Source of the DNA: Pseudonocardia sp. HH130630-07
GTDB taxonomy: Bacteria; Actinomycetota; Actinomycetes; Mycobacteriales; Pseudonocardiaceae
Direction: 5' to 3'
Assembly: GCF_001698125.1 (NCBI RefSeq)
Contig: NZ_CP013854.1
Location: forward strand, 6,014,001 to 6,078,000
Length of the DNA stretch: 64,000 nt
The notes beneath the pieces were generated by a model. The model was not told the DNA's origin. It worked only from the letters and a program-made list of their open reading frames with translations, and searched no databases. Position numbers and translations under genes: made by a program. Positions within the stretch are counted from its first letter, which is position 1. The number at the start of each line of letters is the position of its first letter. Below are positions 8,513-17,244 of the stretch, piece by piece.

Positions 8513-9454
8513 CTACCCTTCGGAGAGCGTGCGGTCGGCCCCCCGACGCCGGGATCCGGAGCGGGCCAGCAGGAGCACTCCCGCCGCGGCGGCGACCGCT
8601 CCGACCAGGTTGAGCCCGAGCTGCAGCACCGACAGACCGGCCTCGGTCCACCGCCCCTCGATGGCCGCGACGGCGCCGTAGGCGGCCGCCGGCACGGTCG
8701 TCACCGAGATGAACACCCCGACCAGCGCCGACGAGCGCGCCGAGGTCAGCGACAGCATGCCGGCCGCCCCGGCGAGTACCGCCACGACCAGCGAGAACGG
8801 GCCGACCTCGTAGATGAAGTCCATCTGTTCGAGGTCGTCGAGCGAGGCCGCGGACAGCCAGCCGAACAGGTCGAACAGCAGGGTCGCCCCGGCCGTCACC
8901 ACCATCGCGAACGGGAAGCCGACGGCGAGCGCGATCGCGCCGCGCCGGACGAGGTCGGCACGCCCCAGCACGAGCCCCACGGCCACCGCGGCCATCGGGC
9001 CGAACTCCGGCCCCAGCACCATCGCACCGACGACCGTCACCGGGGAGTCGGTGACCGCGCCGACGGCCGCCAGCAGGCAGGCGATCGTCAGGAAGGTGAG
9101 GAACGTGGCGGACAACCGCGACTCCTCGCCGGTCCGCATGATCAGCTCGTCCCACACGACGGCGTCGGCCCCGTCCCCCGGGGCCGCCTCCTCGGCGGCG
9201 TCGGCCCGGTCGGAGAGCACGGTGTCGAGCTGCTCCAGGCTGATCCCGCCGTCGTGGTCGATGCCGAGATCGGCGAAGCCGCCCAGCAGGTCGTCGACGC
9301 ACTCGCGGGCGACGTCGGCCTCCACGAGATCGCCGGGCGGGCGCACCGCGGCCCCGGGGTGGACCACCAGATGGGCCACCCCGGGCTCGCGGGTCAGGAT
9401 CGCGCAGACGTCCGCGGTCCGCTCGGACGGGCAGACGACCCGCAGGTGCAGCAC
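8513..9454 (-). CDS. DUF389 integral membrane protein
   Basis: A 313-residue DUF389 protein. The first ~100 residues are soluble and begin MLHLRVVCPSERTADV, as usual in the actinobacterial form of this family. They are followed by about six membrane segments including the family-typical VVGAMVLGPEFGP block near residue 145. DUF389 proteins are uncharacterised membrane proteins. It starts at GTG and is followed after 11 bases by the APH-like kinase gene, so the two may form a unit. Confidence 0.9.
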   Translation of the reverse strand: MLHLRVVCPSERTADVCAILTREPGVAHLVVHPGAAVRPPGDLVEADVARECVDDLLGGFADLGIDHDGGISLEQLDTVLSDRADAAEEAAPGDGADAVVWDELIMRTGEESRLSATFLTFLTIACLLAAVGAVTDSPVTVVGAMVLGPEFGPMAAVAVGLVLGRADLVRRGAIALAVGFPFAMVVTAGATLLFDLFGWLSAASLDDLEQMDFIYEVGPFSLVVAVLAGAAGMLSLTSARSSALVGVFISVTTVPAAAYGAVAAIEGRWTEAGLSVLQLGLNLVGAVAAAAGVLLLARSGSRRRGADRTLSEG

Positions 9455-9495
9455 CTACTCAGCCCTTCTCAGACCTCGCCGGACCGATCCGGGGC

Positions 9496-11337
9496 CTACG
9501 CCGCCGGACCGGGCTTCTCCGGCGCCCCGCCACCGGTCTCCCCCGGCTTCCCGGGAGCGGCCCCACCGGGCGCGGTACCGGCCGGCTTCGCGTCCACACC
9601 GGCCTCCTTGCGCTGGCCTGCGGTGATCGGCGCGGGGGCCTGGGTCAGCGGGTCGAACCCGCCACCGGTCTTCGGGAACGCGATGACCTCGCGGATCGAG
9701 TCGACCCCCGCGAGCAGCGCGGTGATCCGGTCCCAGCCGAAGGCGATCCCGCCGTGCGGCGGCGGGCCGTAGGCGAAGGCGTCGAGCAGGAAGCCGAACT
9801 TCTCCTGCGCCTCGGCCTCGGACAGCCCCATGACCTCGAAGACGCGCTTCTGCACGTCGGCCGAGTGGATACGGATCGATCCGCCGCCGATCTCGTTGCC
9901 GTTGCAGACGATGTCGTAGGCGTAGGCCAGCGCGTCGCCCGGGCTCTTCTCGAAGGTGTCGATCCACTCCGGGGTCGGCGAGGTGAAGGCGTGGTGCAGC
10001 GCGGTCCAGGCACCCCCGCCGACGGCGACGTCGTCGGTGTCGGCGGCGGACTCGAACAGCGGGGCGTCGACGATCCAGAGGAACGACCACGCGGACTCGT
10101 CGATCGCACCGGTCCGGCGGGCGATCTCCCCGCGCGCGGCGCCGAGCAGCGCACGCGCGTCGTTCGGCTTGCCCGCGGCGAAGAAGATGCAGTCGCCGGG
10201 GTTCGCGCCGACCGCGGCGGCCAGCCCGGCACGCTCGGTCTCGGAGAGGTTCTTGACGACCGGGCCGCGCTCGTCGACCTGCCCGTCATCGCCGATCAGG
10301 ACGTAGGCCAGGCCGCGGGCGCCGCGCTGCTTGGCCCACTCCTGCCAGCCGTCGAGCACCTTGCGCGGCTGGGACGCGCCGCCCGGCATGACGACGGCGC
10401 CGACGTAGGGGTTCTGGAAGACCCGGAACCCGGTGCCCGCGAAGTAGTCGGTCAGCTCGGTCAGCTCGAAGCCGAAACGCAGGTCGGGCTTGTCCGACCC
10501 GTACTGCGCCATCGCCTCGGCGTAGCTCATCCGCGGGATCGGGAGCGGCACGTCGTAGCCGACCAGCTTCCACAGCGCGACGAGCACCTTCTCTGCCAGC
10601 GCGATGACGTCGTCCTGCTCGACGAAGCTCATCTCGATGTCGAGCTGGGTGAACTCCGGCTGCCGGTCGGCGCGGAAGTCCTCGTCGCGGTAGCAGCGGG
10701 CGATCTGGTAGTACCGCTCCAGGCCGCCGACCATGAGCAGCTGCTTGAACAGCTGCGGGCTCTGCGGCAGCGCGTACCAGGAGCCGGGGCGCAGCCGGGC
10801 CGGGACCAGGAAGTCCCGGGCCCCCTCGGGCGTCGAGCGGGTCAGCGTCGGGGTCTCGACCTCGATGAAGTCCTCGGTGGCGAGCACGTCGCGGGCCGCC
10901 TTGCTCACGTCGCTGCGGAGCTTCATCGCCGCGGCCGGGCCGGACCGGCGCAGGTCCAGGTAGCGGTGCGTCAGCCGGATCTCCTCGCCGACGCCGGTGT
11001 GGTCGTCGATCGGGAACGGCAGCGGGGCCGCCTCCGACAGCACGGTCAGCTCGGTGACGGTGACCTCGATGTCGCCGGTGGGCAGCTCGGCGTTCTCGTT
11101 GCCCGCGGGGCGCCGGACGATCTCACCGACGACCTGCACGCAGAACTCCGACCGGAGCCGGTGGGCGCGCTCGGCCATCTCGCCCTCGCGGAACACGACC
11201 TGGGCCGAACCGGAACGGTCCCGCAGGTCGATGAAGATCACGCCGCCGTGATCGCGGCGGCGGGCCACCCATCCGGCGAGGGTCACGGTCTGGCCGGTGT
11301 GCTCGGCACGCAACGTGCCGACGGGGTGGGTTCGCAT
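9496..11337 (-). CDS. aspS: Aspartate--tRNA ligase
   Basis: Class IIb aminoacyl-tRNA synthetase charging tRNA-Asp (613 residues). The N-terminal OB-fold anticodon-binding domain opens with GQTVTLAGWVARRRDHGG. Motif 2 is the CYRDEDFRADRQPEFTQLD region and motif 3 is GGIAFGWDR near the C-terminus. The bacterial GAD insertion lies between them. The start giving MRTHPVGTLR matches the family; a TTG four codons earlier is less likely. The last ~40 residues form a Gly/Pro/Ala-rich tail beyond the family core. Whether the enzyme is discriminating, or also charges tRNA-Asn for GatCAB, cannot be told here. Confidence 0.97.
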   Translation of the reverse strand: MRTHPVGTLRAEHTGQTVTLAGWVARRRDHGGVIFIDLRDRSGSAQVVFREGEMAERAHRLRSEFCVQVVGEIVRRPAGNENAELPTGDIEVTVTELTVLSEAAPLPFPIDDHTGVGEEIRLTHRYLDLRRSGPAAAMKLRSDVSKAARDVLATEDFIEVETPTLTRSTPEGARDFLVPARLRPGSWYALPQSPQLFKQLLMVGGLERYYQIARCYRDEDFRADRQPEFTQLDIEMSFVEQDDVIALAEKVLVALWKLVGYDVPLPIPRMSYAEAMAQYGSDKPDLRFGFELTELTDYFAGTGFRVFQNPYVGAVVMPGGASQPRKVLDGWQEWAKQRGARGLAYVLIGDDGQVDERGPVVKNLSETERAGLAAAVGANPGDCIFFAAGKPNDARALLGAARGEIARRTGAIDESAWSFLWIVDAPLFESAADTDDVAVGGGAWTALHHAFTSPTPEWIDTFEKSPGDALAYAYDIVCNGNEIGGGSIRIHSADVQKRVFEVMGLSEAEAQEKFGFLLDAFAYGPPPHGGIAFGWDRITALLAGVDSIREVIAFPKTGGGFDPLTQAPAPITAGQRKEAGVDAKPAGTAPGGAAPGKPGETGGGAPEKPGPAA

Positions 11338-11398
11338 CACGACGGACAAGGCTATCGGCCGGTACCGGTCCGCCCGCCACCAGGTTTCCTCCCGTCCG

Positions 11399-13593
11399 TT
11401 ACAGCAGGCTCAGCTGCCCGCCGCTCCCCTCCCGCCCCCGGTCGCCGGACGGCGCGGACGGGCCCGGGCGACCGGCCCGCCCCGGATCCCGCGGTGCCGT
11501 CTCCACCCGGTCCGGCTGCCGGGTCCAGCCCGGATCGCGCGGGGCGGCCTCGGCCCGGTCCAGGCCGTGCCGGGCCAGGGGCCAGCAGCGGGGCCACCCG
11601 GCGGGCCAGCGCGGAGCGGTACTCCCGGTCGGCGGTCGCCCCTCGCCGGTAGAGCCGCTCGTAGCGCGGCACCAGCGCCGGGTACTCCCGGGCGAGCCAC
11701 TGCAGGAACCACTCCCTGGTCCCCGGTCGCAGGTGCAGTGCCAGCACCGTGGCCCGCTCGGCTCCGGCCGCCGCGATCTCGCCGAGCAGTGCGTCGAGCG
11801 CCTCGGCGGAGTCGGTGAGCCACGGCAGCACCGGGGCGACCATGACGCCGCAGGGCAGCCCGGCGGCGGTGATCCGCCGGACGAGATCGAGCCGGGCCTG
11901 CGGGCTCGGTGTCCCGGGTTCGAGGCGGGAGCCGAGCTCGCGGTCCAGCAGGGCGACCGAGACCCCGGTCCCGACCCGCACGTCCCGGTTCGCCGCGGCC
12001 AGGTCCGGCAGGTCACGGCCGAGCACGGTGCCCTTGGTGAGGATCGAGAACGGGGTACCGGAGCGGCTCAGCGCCGCGATGATCCCCGGCATGAGCCGGT
12101 ACCGCCCCTCGGCCCGCTGGTACGGATCGGTGTTGGTGCCCATCGCGACGTGCTCGCGCCGCCAGGACGGCCTGGCCAGCTCCCGCTCGAGCACCCGGGG
12201 CGCGTTCACCTTGACCACGATCTGCGAGTCGAAGTCGGCTCCCGCGTCGAGGTCGAGGTAGGTGTGGGTGTTGCGGGCGAAGCAGTTGTGGCTGACCACG
12301 CCGGCCGCGACGAAGTCACCGGTGCCCGTGGTGATGTCGAACATCGGGACGATCCGGCCGGTGTCGCGCACCCCCACCACCCGCGGCGCACCGTCCGGCG
12401 GTTCCTCGACCAGGGCGCCGCCGACGTCGCGCACGCGGGAGACGGCCGGGTCGGCGATCCCGACCAGCCGGAGCTGCTCCGCCACGCCGCCGAGCACCCG
12501 CAGCGCACGGACGCCCGGCCGCCCCGACGCCTCGGACGCGACCCGGAAGCCGAGCCGGCGCAGCGCGTCGACGGTGGCGCGGGTGAGCCCGGCGTCGACC
12601 GGCACGATCCGCAACACCCCGGCGGAGACCTCACCGCACGCGTCGAGGATCCCGCCGAGGAACCCGGCCGACCAGCCCGGGCCGGGCCGCTGCGGCCACT
12701 GCGTCGGCGACGGTCCCGGTGCCGGGCGGGCCGGCCCCGCCGGCACCGTGCGCCGGTCCGCGACACACCACGGACGGACCGGCCGGCGCACGACGGGTCC
12801 GCACCGGCGCGGCCGCACCGGCCCCGCAGGCGACGGCGGTCCGGGTCCGGCCGGCCCCGGACCGGTCCGGGGCGTCGACGCCCCGGGTCAGCAGGTGATG
12901 CGCCCTGGCGACGGCCTCCAGCTCGACCCAGGCCGACGGGAACGGCTCGGCGGTGACCCGGCCGCGCACCGCGTCCGCCCGGACGAGCCCGCAGAGGTAT
13001 CCGGCCTCGTATCCCGGCGGGTGCGCACGGTGCGGGAGCGCCGCCGCCCCCGGGCCGACCAGCTCCGCCCCCGGGCGCAGGTGCGGCCGGTCCGCCGACG
13101 CCCGGCAGCGGCCCGGCCGCACGTGCGCCCAGCCCTGCCGGGTGAGGAAGCGGTGCTCCGCGGAGGTGACCAGCTCCGTGCCGTCGCTCAGCGACACCTG
13201 CTGCGCACGCCGCCGGGTCGACCAGTGCGCGAGCACCGGTGTACGGACGAACCGCCGCCGGCCGGCGCCGTCGGCCACCGTGCCGACGACCTCGTCACCC
13301 CGCCTCAGCTCGGCGATCGGCCGGGTCCGGCCGTCACCGGTCAGCACCGGGGTGTCACCCGCGAGGCAGTACGTGCACGCGTGCGAGCACCCCCGGTAGG
13401 GGTTCACCGTCCACCCGAACGGCACCGGCGACGACGAGGACACCCGGTTGAGCACCGACCGCGCCTCCACCTCGTGGAACACCGTCCCCGCGAACTCCGG
13501 CGTGCGCACCGTGCGCAGCAGCCCGCGCATGCCCGGCAGCGCCGCGTCCGCGCCGATCCCGTCGATTCCCACCTGCTGTCCGTCCCACCGCAC
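11399..13593 (-). pseudogene. Rv2578c-family radical SAM gene interrupted by an intein, with two frame breaks
   Basis: The exteins form a radical SAM protein of the Rv2578c family. The N-part starts at GTG (VRWDGQQVGID) and runs through RGCSHACTY. The C-part resumes at CFARNTHTYLDLD and includes REHVAMGTNTDPYQRAEGRY. An intein lies between. Translation changes frame twice, each time consistent with one extra base. The first break is somewhere in 12699-12887, within the intein's endonuclease region. The second is near 11565-11590, after which a third frame gives a tail ending GQLSLL, the kind of ending I recall for this family. As written the gene cannot give one polypeptide. Sequencing error, real decay or a split arrangement are all possible. 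The position next to hisS matches Rv2578c. Confidence 0.8.
12285..13368 (-). other. Intein (LAGLIDADG type, frameshifted) inside the radical SAM gene
   Basis: The intein begins CLAGDTPVLTGDGRTRPI (block A, nucleophile Cys1) and ends VVSHN directly before Cys+1 of the C-extein. The block B region (AEHRFLTRQGW) and block F (DITTGTGDFVAAG) are present. Two endonuclease helices are recognisable: GYLCGLVRADA and, in another frame, GFLGGILDACG. The element is 1084 bases, that is 361 codons plus one base, which shows the frameshift directly. The junction lies between the second and third cysteines of the CxxxCxxC cluster motif, so splicing would restore CSHACTYC followed by FAR. The splicing residues look intact. 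Confidence 0.85.
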
Positions 13594-13704
13594 GATCCCG
13601 AGTCGAACACAAGTTCGAACACCGGGCAACCGGTCGTCGCCCGGCGGTGCGGGCCGGGCGAGGACCGGTCGGAGCCCCGCGCACCGTCTTGCGAGGATGC
13701 GGGT

Positions 13705-15261
13705 GTGCATCCCGACGATCCCGTTCCCCGGCCCCCGCGGCGCGGTGACCACCGGGAGGCGGGTGCCGCGGAGCGGTCCGGGCGCCACGGCAGCCGCCCC
13801 CGGCACGGCGAGCGGCCCCCCGGACACGATCCGCGCGCCGTCCCGGGGCCCGCCGCCGCGCCACCGGCCGGACCGCACGAGACCGCGCCGGGGCGCCGGG
13901 GCCGGCCGGAGGACCGCCGGACGCCGCACGGGGAGGGGCCGGCGGGCCGTCCACGCGGACCGGAGCACCGGGAGCACCCCCGCCCGCCGGCCGAACCGGA
14001 CCACCGCGGCGCGCGGCCCCCGCACGACGGGGCACACGACGTCGCCGGCGCGCCTCGGCGCCGCCGGGCCGGGACCGCCCGTCCCACCGCCCCGCGGTCC
14101 GCCGGTCACGGACACGGACACGGGCACGGCCCGCCGTCACCGGCCGGGCGGCGGATCCGGAACCTGCTCGTCGCGCTGCTCGTCCCGTGCGCGCTGGCGA
14201 CCCTCGCCGGGACGGTGCTCCTGTGGCCGGGTGCCGCACCCGAGCCGGACCTGCCGCCCACCCGGCAGGTGCACGGCACGGTGAGTGCCGTCCAGGTCGC
14301 CGACTGCTCCCCCGGATCCGGCGACGGGGCCTGCACCGGGGTCACGGTCGGCATGTCCGACGGCCCGCGGGCCGGTCGCGAGCTGGTCCAGCTGGTCCCG
14401 AACGAACCGGCGAGCCCGCGGTTCGCGGTCGGCGACCCGGTCACCATGGCCTGGTCCGGCGGGAATCCGGACGAGGCGGGCTCCTACCAGCTCAACGACT
14501 TCCAGCGCGGTCCCCCGCTGGGCTGGCTGGCCGCGGTGTTCGCGCTCGCGGTGGTCGTGCTGGGCGGGTTGCGCGGGCTCGCGGCGCTGGTCGGCCTGCT
14601 GCTGAGCTTCGCGGTGCTGCTGTGGTTCGTGCTGCCGTCGATCCTGTCCGGCGGCCCACCGCTGGCGGTCGCCGTCACCGGCTCGTGCCTGATCATGTTC
14701 GTGGTGCTGTACCTGACCCACGGGTTCAGTGCCCGCACCTCGTGCGCCGTGCTCGGGACGCTCGCCTCGCTGGCGCTGATCGGCGTCCTCGGTCAGCTGT
14801 TCACCACGGCGACCCGGCTCACCGGACTCGACGACACCACGGCCAACCTGATCGGCACGCTCGGCCCCGGCGTCCCGATCGACCCCCGCGGGCTGGTGCT
14901 CGCGGGCCTGGTCATCGGGGCGCTCGGTGCGCTGGACGACGTCACCGTCACCCAGTCCTCCGCGGTGTGGGAGCTGGGTGCGGCGAACCCGGACCTCGGC
15001 GTGCGCGAGCTGTTCGCCGCCGGGATGCGGATCGGCCGTGACCACGTGGCGTCCGCGGTGAACACGCTCGTCCTCGCCTACGCCGGTGCCGCGCTGCCGT
15101 TGCTGCTGCTGTTCTCGGTCGCGGCCGGGGGCGTAGCCGACGTGCTCACCAGCCAGGACGTCGCGACCGAGATCGTCCGCACGCTGGTGGGCAGCATCGG
15201 GCTGGTGGCGGCGGTCCCGGTGACGACCGGCCTGGCCGCGCTCGTCGTCGCGCGTCGCTGA
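13705..15261 (+). CDS. YibE/F-family membrane protein with His-rich N-terminus
   Basis: The C-terminal ~365 residues match the YibE/F family. They have a first membrane segment (LLVALLVPCALATLAGTVLL), a periplasmic beta-rich domain, then about seven membrane segments with the conserved IGALGALDDVTVTQSSAVWEL block. I place the start at a GTG preceded by AGGA, giving a 518-residue product. Its first ~150 residues are rich in His, Arg and Pro, including a run of HG repeats just before the first membrane segment. The tail may bind metal, but that is only inferred from composition. It is transcribed divergently from the radical SAM gene, 111 bases away. Confidence 0.85.
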   Translation: MHPDDPVPRPPRRGDHREAGAAERSGRHGSRPRHGERPPGHDPRAVPGPAAAPPAGPHETAPGRRGRPEDRRTPHGEGPAGRPRGPEHREHPRPPAEPDHRGARPPHDGAHDVAGAPRRRRAGTARPTAPRSAGHGHGHGHGPPSPAGRRIRNLLVALLVPCALATLAGTVLLWPGAAPEPDLPPTRQVHGTVSAVQVADCSPGSGDGACTGVTVGMSDGPRAGRELVQLVPNEPASPRFAVGDPVTMAWSGGNPDEAGSYQLNDFQRGPPLGWLAAVFALAVVVLGGLRGLAALVGLLLSFAVLLWFVLPSILSGGPPLAVAVTGSCLIMFVVLYLTHGFSARTSCAVLGTLASLALIGVLGQLFTTATRLTGLDDTTANLIGTLGPGVPIDPRGLVLAGLVIGALGALDDVTVTQSSAVWELGAANPDLGVRELFAAGMRIGRDHVASAVNTLVLAYAGAALPLLLLFSVAAGGVADVLTSQDVATEIVRTLVGSIGLVAAVPVTTGLAALVVARR

Positions 15262-15267
15262 TCGGCC

Positions 15268-15813
15268 TCAGCCGGGCCGGCGGGCCAGCAGGTGCGCCTC
15301 CCCGCCGCCCTCACGGTGCTCGACGACGTCCAGGCCGGCGAACGCGCGCACCAGCTCCCCCGGCTCGGCCCGGAACGGACCCGGCTCGTCGTCCACCGCG
15401 GAGAGCAGCGTGAGGACGAGCAGCCCGCCGGGAGCGAGGGCGGCCGCCAGCGCGGGGTACAGCTCCGGCGCCCGGAATCGCTGGCAGACGACGACGTCGT
15501 AGCGGTCGTCTGCGGCCGGGAAACCGTGGTCGAGGTCGGCCCGCACCCAGCGGATCCGGGCGTCCGGAACGGTCCCGGCCGCCAGCGTCGCGCCGGCGGC
15601 GAGACCGGCCGGTGAGACGTCCACCGCGACGACGTCGAGCCCCCGCGCGGCCAGCCACACCGCGACCGACCCGCGGCCGCAGGCGACGTCCAGCGCGCGC
15701 CCCGCACCCGGCACCAGGTCCAGGTGCCCGCGGACCGCGTCCGGCGGCATCGGCACCCCGGGACCGGCGCTGCGGTGCCGGGCGTCCCACCGTTCCTGGT
15801 CGGCGAGCGCCAC
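15268..15813 (-). CDS. Class I SAM-dependent methyltransferase
   Basis: A 181-residue methyltransferase. SAM-binding motif I is LDVACGRGS (residues 41-49), motif II is VVAVDVSP, and a later VRADLDHGFP matches the adenine-binding region. It starts at GTG two bases after the hisS stop (TGAGCGTG), so it is almost certainly in the hisS transcript. The upstream open frame overlapping hisS is a shadow. The protein resembles TehB-like or UbiE-like small methyltransferases. The substrate is unknown. Confidence 0.9.
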   Translation of the reverse strand: MALADQERWDARHRSAGPGVPMPPDAVRGHLDLVPGAGRALDVACGRGSVAVWLAARGLDVVAVDVSPAGLAAGATLAAGTVPDARIRWVRADLDHGFPAADDRYDVVVCQRFRAPELYPALAAALAPGGLLVLTLLSAVDDEPGPFRAEPGELVRAFAGLDVVEHREGGGEAHLLARRPG

Positions 15814-15815
15814 GC

Positions 15816-17123
15816 TCAGCCCGCGAGGGCGGTCACGACGGCGTCGGTCACCGCCTCCAGCGGCACGTCCTGCTGCTCCCCGCTGCCGAGGTCCTTGAGA
15901 CCGACGGTGCCGGCCTCGATGTCGCGCTCGCCCAGCACCAGCGCGAACCGGGCCCCCGAGCGGTCGGCGGACTTCATGGCGCCCTTGAGCCCGCGCCCGC
16001 CGTAGGACAGGTCCACCCGGATCCCGCGCGCCCGCAGCGCCGCGGCCACAGCGACCAGCCGGCGCTTCGCCGCGTCCCCGAGCGGCACCCCGAAGACCTC
16101 CGCGCGCGCCGTCGACCAGGGCTGCACGCCCTCCGCGGCGCAGGCCAGCAGCGTGCGGTCGACGCCGATGCCGAACCCGACACCGGACAGCTCGGCGCCG
16201 CCGAGGGTCGCCATCAGCCCGTCGTAGCGGCCGCCGCCGCCGATCCCGGACTGCGCGCCGAGGCCGTCGTGCACGAACTCGAACGTGGTCTTCGTGTAGT
16301 AGTCCAGGCCGCGGACCATGCGCGGGTTGGCGGTGTGGGCGACGCCGAGGTCGTCCAGGTGCTCCAGCACCCGGGCGTGGTGCTCGGCGGCGGCGTCGGA
16401 CAGGTGGTCCATCAGCAGCGGCGCGTCGGCCATCGCGGCCCGGACCTCGGGGCGCTTGTCGTCCAGCACCCGCAGCGGGTTGATCGCGGCCCGCGCCCGG
16501 GTTGCCTCGTCGAGGTCGAGCCCGGCCAGGAACTCCTGCAGCCGCTCCCGGTACGCGGGGCGGCACGCGGCGTCGCCGAGCGAGGTGAGCTCCAGCCGGT
16601 ACCCGGTCAGCCCGAGCGCCCGGAACCCCTCGTCGGCGACGGCGATGACCTCGGCGTCGAGCGCCGGGTCGTCGATGCCGATCGCCTCCACCCCGACCTG
16701 CTGCAACTGCCGGTAGCGACCGGCCTGCGGCCGCTCGTAGCGGAAGAACGGCCCGGCGTAGCGCAGCTTCACCGGGAGCCCCTGGCGGTCGAGCGAGTGC
16801 TCGATCACCGACCGGACGACGCCGGCGGTCCCCTCGGGCCGCAGCGTCACCGAGCGGTCGCCGCGGTCGGCGAAGGTGTACATCTCCTTGGAGACGACGT
16901 CGGTCGACTCCCCCACGCCGCGCGCGTAGAGCCCGGTGTCCTCGAACACGGGCAGCTCGATGTGCCCGTAACCGGCGCGGTCGGCCGCCCCGAGCAGGGT
17001 GTCCCGGACATGGGTGAAGCCCGCCGAGTCGGTGGGCAGGTACTCGGGGATGCCCTTCGGCGCGGCGAACGGCTCGGGCCGGCGCGTCCGCACCCCCTGC
17101 TCGGCTGACGGCACAGCGGTCAC
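15816..17123 (-). CDS. hisS: Histidine--tRNA ligase
   Basis: Class IIa synthetase charging tRNA-His (435 residues). Visible marks are the motif 1 region, motif 2 (RYERPQAGRYRQLQQVGVEAIG), the HisA signature MVRGLDYYTKTTFEF, motif 3 (GVGFGIGVDR) and the C-terminal anticodon-binding domain. An earlier GTG exists two codons upstream, but AGGAGG ends only two bases before it. The GTG at 17123 has the proper 8-base spacing and is preferred (VTAVPSAEQG). A methyltransferase gene follows directly. Order and strand match the mycobacterial hisS locus. Confidence 0.97.
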   Translation of the reverse strand: MTAVPSAEQGVRTRRPEPFAAPKGIPEYLPTDSAGFTHVRDTLLGAADRAGYGHIELPVFEDTGLYARGVGESTDVVSKEMYTFADRGDRSVTLRPEGTAGVVRSVIEHSLDRQGLPVKLRYAGPFFRYERPQAGRYRQLQQVGVEAIGIDDPALDAEVIAVADEGFRALGLTGYRLELTSLGDAACRPAYRERLQEFLAGLDLDEATRARAAINPLRVLDDKRPEVRAAMADAPLLMDHLSDAAAEHHARVLEHLDDLGVAHTANPRMVRGLDYYTKTTFEFVHDGLGAQSGIGGGGRYDGLMATLGGAELSGVGFGIGVDRTLLACAAEGVQPWSTARAEVFGVPLGDAAKRRLVAVAAALRARGIRVDLSYGGRGLKGAMKSADRSGARFALVLGERDIEAGTVGLKDLGSGEQQDVPLEAVTDAVVTALAG

Positions 17124-17244
17124 TTCCACGTCCTCCTGGTACGACTGGCCCCACCCTAGAACCGCCGTCTCTCAGGTTTCCTCTCAGGTCGCCTCGCTAC
17201 CCTCGCCCTCGGCGTACGAATGATCAAACAGGGAGTTGCGGAGC

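Noticed and set aside
12262..13704. N-terminal extension of the YibE/F frame across the radical SAM gene
   Set aside because: Overlaps the opposite-strand intein gene; a GTG with ribosome site at 13705 gives a better start.
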